From Mycobacterium gallinarum (GTDB lineage: Bacteria > Actinomycetota > Actinomycetes > Mycobacteriales > Mycobacteriaceae): 64,000 nt of DNA. Shown here piece after piece: positions 59,536 to 64,000 of the stretch. The notes beneath the pieces were generated by a model that saw nothing but the letters and a program-made list of their open reading frames with translations, made no database searches and was not told where the DNA came from. A program made the position numbers and the translations under genes. The stretch lies in the NCBI RefSeq assembly GCF_010726765.1, contig NZ_AP022601.1:930001-994000 (forward strand), given 5' to 3'. The first letter of the stretch is position 1, and the number at the start of each line of letters is the position of its first letter.

Positions 59536-62500
59536 TCACACTGACGCGGACACTTCGGTCGGCTGTGCAGCACCGAGCTGATCGACGAGCTTCATGGTCT
59601 CGACGCTAACGGTGGTGATTTTCTTGATGAGATCGACGATGTAGGTGGGGTCTTGGTGTTCGTCGCACCAGTCGTTGGGGTCGTTGACGATGCCGGATGC
59701 CTTATCGGCCTTCACCTGGTAACGCTCGATGATCCACTCAAGCGCACTGCGCGAGCCGAGCATGTAGTCGTGCGCCAGGTCCGGAATGCCGCTAATCGTG
59801 ACTCTGCTGTTGTACACAATGGCTGAGCGGTCACCCTTAGCGCGCCAGCGCATCTTGTCGACGCGCCACGTTTCCCGGTCATCCAAGCCTGCGCCGCGAC
59901 GTACTTCAACGTTGAGTGAGTACGGTTCGGCTCGTTCGTAATTCAGATGAAGGTTCGCGAGCCGGCGGCCAACCTCGGCAACGGTCGTGAATCGCTCGAC
60001 GCTTTCCGGGGTAGGGATATGGGGTAGCATCTTCTTGAGATCGGCGACGTATCGGATGCGGTAGTCGGGGTCGTGCAGGACGCCGTACACGTAGTAGAAG
60101 ATGTCGTCTTTGCTTACATCGTCGCCGATCGCAGTCCGGTACTGCGTGAGGAAGTCATCGGTGATGTTGTCGACTCGCCTGTACCCCCATTGATCTACCT
60201 CTTCGCCAGCAGAGAAGTCAAAACCATCATCACTGTCGGCGCTCTCGTAGGTCCAGCGGGGGAAGTAGCGGCCACCTGATGAGCCCCAGAACGCTAGATC
60301 GGGGATTGAATCGGTGAGGAGTGCAGAGAATGGCTTCTCGGATCCTGCTACCACCAAGTAGAAACCAATGTTTTCGTGCTGCGACGTCGGGAAAAACGAT
60401 GCCAGAGAACCCCGGCGCTCGCACAACGATTCATCGAAGTATCCGTAGATTCTGTTGAATGGTCGGTAGCTACAGGACCGAATTTCGCCGGGGTTGAGTT
60501 CGATGCTTCTACCGCGCGAAAGGCGGGTCTTAAGTCCAGCTGACCACTTGATGTAGGAAGCGCTGGCAGCGTCGGACCGACCGGTAAGGTAGTCATTTAC
60601 TAAAGCTTCGCTTCTTTTTGTACCGGCTTGATTCACAAACCCATTGAAGCGGGTTTGTTCGGTGTGGTAGTTGTCCATCATCCGATTGAGGTTGTCTTGC
60701 AGACGGTTACGCGAGAAGTTGTACGACCAGGCATCCCTACTTGTGAAGAGCCCCAACGAATGCTGTGTGAAAACCCGAAGCACCCGGCTCGTATCGCCAC
60801 GGTCCGCTCCGAGTGGTGGCCAAGTCGCGAAGGTTGCGTCCCGTTGATGTATCCAGTCTCCCTCTGGTGAGGGAACAATGGGTTGCCAATCCATGGCTTC
60901 GATGTCGTCTTTGGCGATAATGTCCAGCTTCTGATCACGCGATAAGCAGTCGCCAATGTCTCTATACCTGATCCTGCAGGGGCCCGTTCGCGCGGGATCT
61001 TTGACACCAATGAACACCGCAATCGTGGCCTGGGAACCAGCGCCGAAGATTTGTCCTCCTTCCTCCTTCCAGTTAGATTTCCGCATGTTCCCGCGAAGAT
61101 TGAAGACATAGATGTCGCTGTACTCATGAGCGAGCGTCAGTCGCACACCGTCCGCCGTGTTTCCGTCGATCCAGCCTCCATTCGAGACAAACGCGACGAC
61201 CCCGGTATCTCCAATGCGGTCGGTAGCCCAGCGGAAGGCGCGAAGGTATGAGTCATAAAGCTTGTTCTTCAACTGCCCTGTCGAGTACTTGGCGTAGGTC
61301 TGCTCGATCCGAGTATCCAAAGTCGGATATTTGGTGTTGGCGTTTAGGTCGTTCGCTGATCCCTGGGCCGCCGAGTAGGGCGGGTTTCCGACTATGACGC
61401 TAATCGGTGTCTTCAGCTGCGCGGTGATTCGGTTGTTGTTGGTGGCGAAGACATCGAAGTCGAGGGTGTCGTCGGCTTCATGGATCTGGAAAGTGTCGGC
61501 GAGGACAATGCCCGGGAAGGGTGTATACGCGTCGCTGTCCGCCGATTCTCCCGTTAGCGCGTGGTAGGTGGTTTCGATGTTCACAGCAGCGATGTAATAC
61601 GCCAGCAGCATAATCTCGTTGGCGTGCAACTCATGTGAGTATTTCTTCTTAATATCGTTAGGCCGGATCAACCCTGACTGAAGCAGGCGGGTGACGAAGG
61701 TGCCGGTGCCTGTGAAGCCATCGAGGATGTGCACATCTTCATCGGTCAGGCCCCGCCCGAAGTGATCCCGACAGATGTGATCGGCGGCGCGCAGGATGAA
61801 GTCCACCACCTCGACGGGTGTGTAGACGATGCCGAGCGCGTCCGACTGCTTCTTGAACGCCGTCTGGAAAAACTTTTGATACAGGTCGGCAATAAGCCGT
61901 TGTTTACCTTCTGCGCTAACAACCTGTTCGGCTCTGGCGCGAACCGAGGCATAAAACTTATCCAGCCGCGTGGTTTCGGCGGCCAAGCCTGCGCCGTCCA
62001 CCGCATCAGCCATGTCCTGCATGACTTGCGACACCGGGTTGTGGGTGGCGAAGTCGTGACCTGCGAACAAGGCGTCGAAAACTGGCTTGGTAATCAGATG
62101 CTGAGATAGCATGCTGATCGCGTCGTCGCGACCGACGGAGTCATTTAGGTTGTCGCGCAAGCCTTTCAGGAACCGATCAAACTGTGCAGTAACCCGAGGG
62201 TCGGTGTCGGGCGCGTCGAGGATGGCGTTGATGCGCGTGATCTGGGCGGTGGCGATATCAGCGACATCGGCGGCCCATTGATCCCAGTACACGCGGGTAC
62301 CGACCTTGTCGACGATGCGGGTGTAGATGGCTTCTTGCCATTGCGACAGTGAGAACAAGGCCATCTGTGCCGGACCGGCGGCAAGAGTGGTGTCGGTGTC
62401 TGGGTCGTCTGCCGTGGGACCGATGTGCGCGCCGAGGAGCCGGTTGCTGCCCTCTCCGCTCTTGGCGTTGCCGCCGGTATTGAGGGCGATGCTGTTGATC

Positions 62501-64000
62501 ATTGCGTCGAATCGCTCGTCGTGGGAACGAAGCGCGTTGAGGACTTGCCAGACGACTTTGAATCGCACGTTGTCGGCCAGCGCGTCGGCGGGGTCGATGC
62601 CGGAAGGCACAGCGACGGGCAGTATGACGTAGCCGTAGTCCTTGCCGGGAGACAGCCGCATGACCCGACCCACGGATTGCACGACGTCAACGATCGACTT
62701 GCGGGGATGTAGGAACAGCACCGCATCCAGCGCTGGAACGTCAACACCTTCCGACAGGCAGCGGGCGTTGGTGAGGATGCGGCATTCGCCCTCGGCGACA
62801 GGAGATTTGAGCCACGCGAGTTCGGCGTTGCGTTCCAGCGCGTTATAGGTGCCGTCAACGTGGTGAACGTCGCACACCAAGCCACGATTGGTCTCTTCAA
62901 CCCGGTGGCCTTCGTTCTCCTGCGCATCGAGCGATTCTTGATATGCCTCCACGACGCGGGGGAATAGGCTGGCGACCTGTTTGGAAGTCGCGATGTCTTG
63001 TGCGAACGCGACCGCCCGCTGCATCGGCGGCTCATTCGGAGCGAAGCTAGGGGTGCCGTCAACGGTGGCGCCAGCGCGTTTAGCCAGTCCGTTCCAGCAG
63101 CCAACGATCCTCGATGCGTCATCCAGGGGCAGTTCGCCGAATGCGGCCATCTGCTGCTGCAAGGGTGCTTTCATCACTGCCTCATCGATGGTCAGCACCA
63201 GAACCTTGTAATCGGTAAGCAAGCCGTTCTCGACAGCGTCACCAAAAGTCAGGTTGTGGAACTCAGGGCCGTATCGCAGCTCGTCGTCCATCGACACCAG
63301 CTCCGCCGAATGCTGGCCGGCTTTGTCCTTGACGGAGTCGCTGTAGATACGTGGAGTGGCCGTCATGTACAGGCGGCGGTCGGCCTTCACGTAGTCGTTG
63401 TCGTGGATACGCACGAAGTTGGACTCATCCTCGCCCGCGAGCGTGATGCCGGTGGTGCGGTGGGCTTCGTCGCAGATCACCAGGTCGAAGTCATCCACGC
63501 CGAGGATCTGCGCCTCAGCCACAGTTGGCAGCGACTGGTAGGTGCTGAAGACGACCGTCAATCCTTTGGCGCGTTTGCGGTGGCTCATCTCGTCGGCGAG
63601 CTTCGTCGGGTTGGTAGTGACCGGAATGGGCACGTCGTGGATGTTGAAGTCCTCAGTGGAACGCAGCCGTCCGACTTTGGTGTCCGAGCACACCGCGAAG
63701 GCCCGCAAATCCAGTTCGCTTTGGGCGGTCCACTCCCGCAGCGACTGACTCAGCAGCGAGATTGATGGAACGAGGAATAACACTCGCGCGCTGCCTTCGG
63801 CATCGGCGGCCATGCGTTCAGCCAGTTTGAGTGCGGTGAAGGTCTTGCCGGTGCCGCAGGCCATGATCAGCTTGCCCCGGTCGTTGCCGATAGCGAACCC
63901 TTTCAAGACGGCCTCGATGGCATCCACCTGGTGAGGCCAGGGCTGCTTCTTTTCGGCGGTGGCCAGCTCGATGGTCAGGTGGCCCTGCGGCCAGGCGATA
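59536..64000 (-). CDS. Type ISP restriction-modification enzyme (helicase-methyltransferase), N-terminus outside window
   Basis: At least 1488 residues, open to the right edge (no stop up to base 64000; WPQGHLTIELATAEKKQPW precedes the first window methionine). SF2 translocase motifs: IMACGTGKTFTALKLAE, VICDEAHRTTG, MTATPR, SVGRVMRLS. The N6-adenine methylase has LDGFTGTGTFVTRLLQ (SAM site) and VIVGNPPYS (catalytic NPPY). The C-terminal ~450 residues are probably the target-recognition domain. The N-terminal Mrr-like nuclease expected in type ISP enzymes (LlaBIII-like) would lie outside the window. Codon usage less GC-biased than neighbours. Confidence 0.88.
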   Translation of the reverse strand, partial: IAWPQGHLTIELATAEKKQPWPHQVDAIEAVLKGFAIGNDRGKLIMACGTGKTFTALKLAERMAADAEGSARVLFLVPSISLLSQSLREWTAQSELDLRAFAVCSDTKVGRLRSTEDFNIHDVPIPVTTNPTKLADEMSHRKRAKGLTVVFSTYQSLPTVAEAQILGVDDFDLVICDEAHRTTGITLAGEDESNFVRIHDNDYVKADRRLYMTATPRIYSDSVKDKAGQHSAELVSMDDELRYGPEFHNLTFGDAVENGLLTDYKVLVLTIDEAVMKAPLQQQMAAFGELPLDDASRIVGCWNGLAKRAGATVDGTPSFAPNEPPMQRAVAFAQDIATSKQVASLFPRVVEAYQESLDAQENEGHRVEETNRGLVCDVHHVDGTYNALERNAELAWLKSPVAEGECRILTNARCLSEGVDVPALDAVLFLHPRKSIVDVVQSVGRVMRLSPGKDYGYVILPVAVPSGIDPADALADNVRFKVVWQVLNALRSHDERFDAMINSIALNTGGNAKSGEGSNRLLGAHIGPTADDPDTDTTLAAGPAQMALFSLSQWQEAIYTRIVDKVGTRVYWDQWAADVADIATAQITRINAILDAPDTDPRVTAQFDRFLKGLRDNLNDSVGRDDAISMLSQHLITKPVFDALFAGHDFATHNPVSQVMQDMADAVDGAGLAAETTRLDKFYASVRARAEQVVSAEGKQRLIADLYQKFFQTAFKKQSDALGIVYTPVEVVDFILRAADHICRDHFGRGLTDEDVHILDGFTGTGTFVTRLLQSGLIRPNDIKKKYSHELHANEIMLLAYYIAAVNIETTYHALTGESADSDAYTPFPGIVLADTFQIHEADDTLDFDVFATNNNRITAQLKTPISVIVGNPPYSAAQGSANDLNANTKYPTLDTRIEQTYAKYSTGQLKNKLYDSYLRAFRWATDRIGDTGVVAFVSNGGWIDGNTADGVRLTLAHEYSDIYVFNLRGNMRKSNWKEEGGQIFGAGSQATIAVFIGVKDPARTGPCRIRYRDIGDCLSRDQKLDIIAKDDIEAMDWQPIVPSPEGDWIHQRDATFATWPPLGADRGDTSRVLRVFTQHSLGLFTSRDAWSYNFSRNRLQDNLNRMMDNYHTEQTRFNGFVNQAGTKRSEALVNDYLTGRSDAASASYIKWSAGLKTRLSRGRSIELNPGEIRSCSYRPFNRIYGYFDESLCERRGSLASFFPTSQHENIGFYLVVAGSEKPFSALLTDSIPDLAFWGSSGGRYFPRWTYESADSDDGFDFSAGEEVDQWGYRRVDNITDDFLTQYRTAIGDDVSKDDIFYYVYGVLHDPDYRIRYVADLKKMLPHIPTPESVERFTTVAEVGRRLANLHLNYERAEPYSLNVEVRRGAGLDDRETWRVDKMRWRAKGDRSAIVYNSRVTISGIPDLAHDYMLGSRSALEWIIERYQVKADKASGIVNDPNDWCDEHQDPTYIVDLIKKITTVSVETMKLVDQLGAAQPTEVSASV

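Larger units (their letters stand above)
52906..64000 (+). mobile_element. Integrative element 2 with capsid gene and defence cargo, right end outside window
   Basis: Starts at the second tRNA-Val repeat with its own integrase, then the same xis/tiny ORF/winged-helix/array module as element 1. It adds zinc-finger proteins, one HK97 capsid and a convergent PD-(D/E)XK plus type ISP restriction-modification pair. The intact tRNA-Val is expected at its right end beyond the window. Confidence 0.75.

Overview
The window reads as a high-GC actinobacterial chromosome, almost certainly a non-tuberculous mycobacterium (Mycolicibacterium/Mycobacterium). The order ceoC-ceoB / APC permease - TRAM methyltransferase - three-gene ABC exporter - dxs - RNase D - DUF3000 - hemE - hemY - hemQ - msrB - aftC - lipoprotein hydrolase - RibD-like reductase - zapE - GNAT - exported protein - clpC2 matches, from my knowledge of that genome, the M. 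tuberculosis Rv2692-Rv2667 neighbourhood. No database search was run.

Layout. 1-4.5 kb: Trk-type K+ uptake regulators, an amino-acid/K+ permease and a TRAM-domain RNA methyltransferase. 4.5-12 kb: transport-rich block with a MarR-type regulator, two ABC exporters and NhaA; three of these transcripts carry the same 17-bp dyad element at a nearly fixed distance behind the -10 box. 12-24 kb: dxs (isoprenoids), PhoD-type phosphatase, alpha/beta hydrolase, RNase D, the coproporphyrin-dependent haem genes hemE-hemY-hemQ, malic enzyme and msrB. 24.2-35.6 kb: an insert between msrB and aftC holding an IS110-family element, a 2998-residue class III cyclase/ATPase ending in seven tandem ~274-residue repeats, and a phosphotransferase-fold gene. 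35.6-44.7 kb: cell-wall arabinosyltransferase AftC, lipoprotein hydrolase, ZapE, Ogt with an ECF sigma factor, and ClpC2, whose apparently leaderless promoter is overlaid by two near-identical palindromes. 44.7-46.4 kb: small exported proteins.

46.45-64 kb (window edge): two related integrative elements sit in tandem at the 3' end of a tRNA-Val gene. A 25-bp tRNA-Val 3'-end repeat occurs at 46450 and 52906. Element 1 (about 6.45 kb) is complete; element 2 runs off the right edge. Both share an ordered module: tyrosine integrase, structured leader, MerR/HTH excisionase, tiny overlapping ORFs, winged-helix protein, an array of palindromic sites spaced 35-35-35-24 bp, then a conserved 43-bp box. 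Element 1 carries WhiB-like and HTH proteins plus a cargo of an SRPBCC protein and a broken trypsin-like protease. Element 2 carries zinc-finger proteins, a lone HK97-type capsid gene and a convergent defence cassette (PD-(D/E)XK protein and a type ISP restriction-modification enzyme). From memory, M. tuberculosis prophage phiRv2 occupies the same clpC2/tRNA-Val locus. I interpret the pair as phage-satellite-like islands; the shared module with its phased array is the most likely candidate for an undescribed system here.
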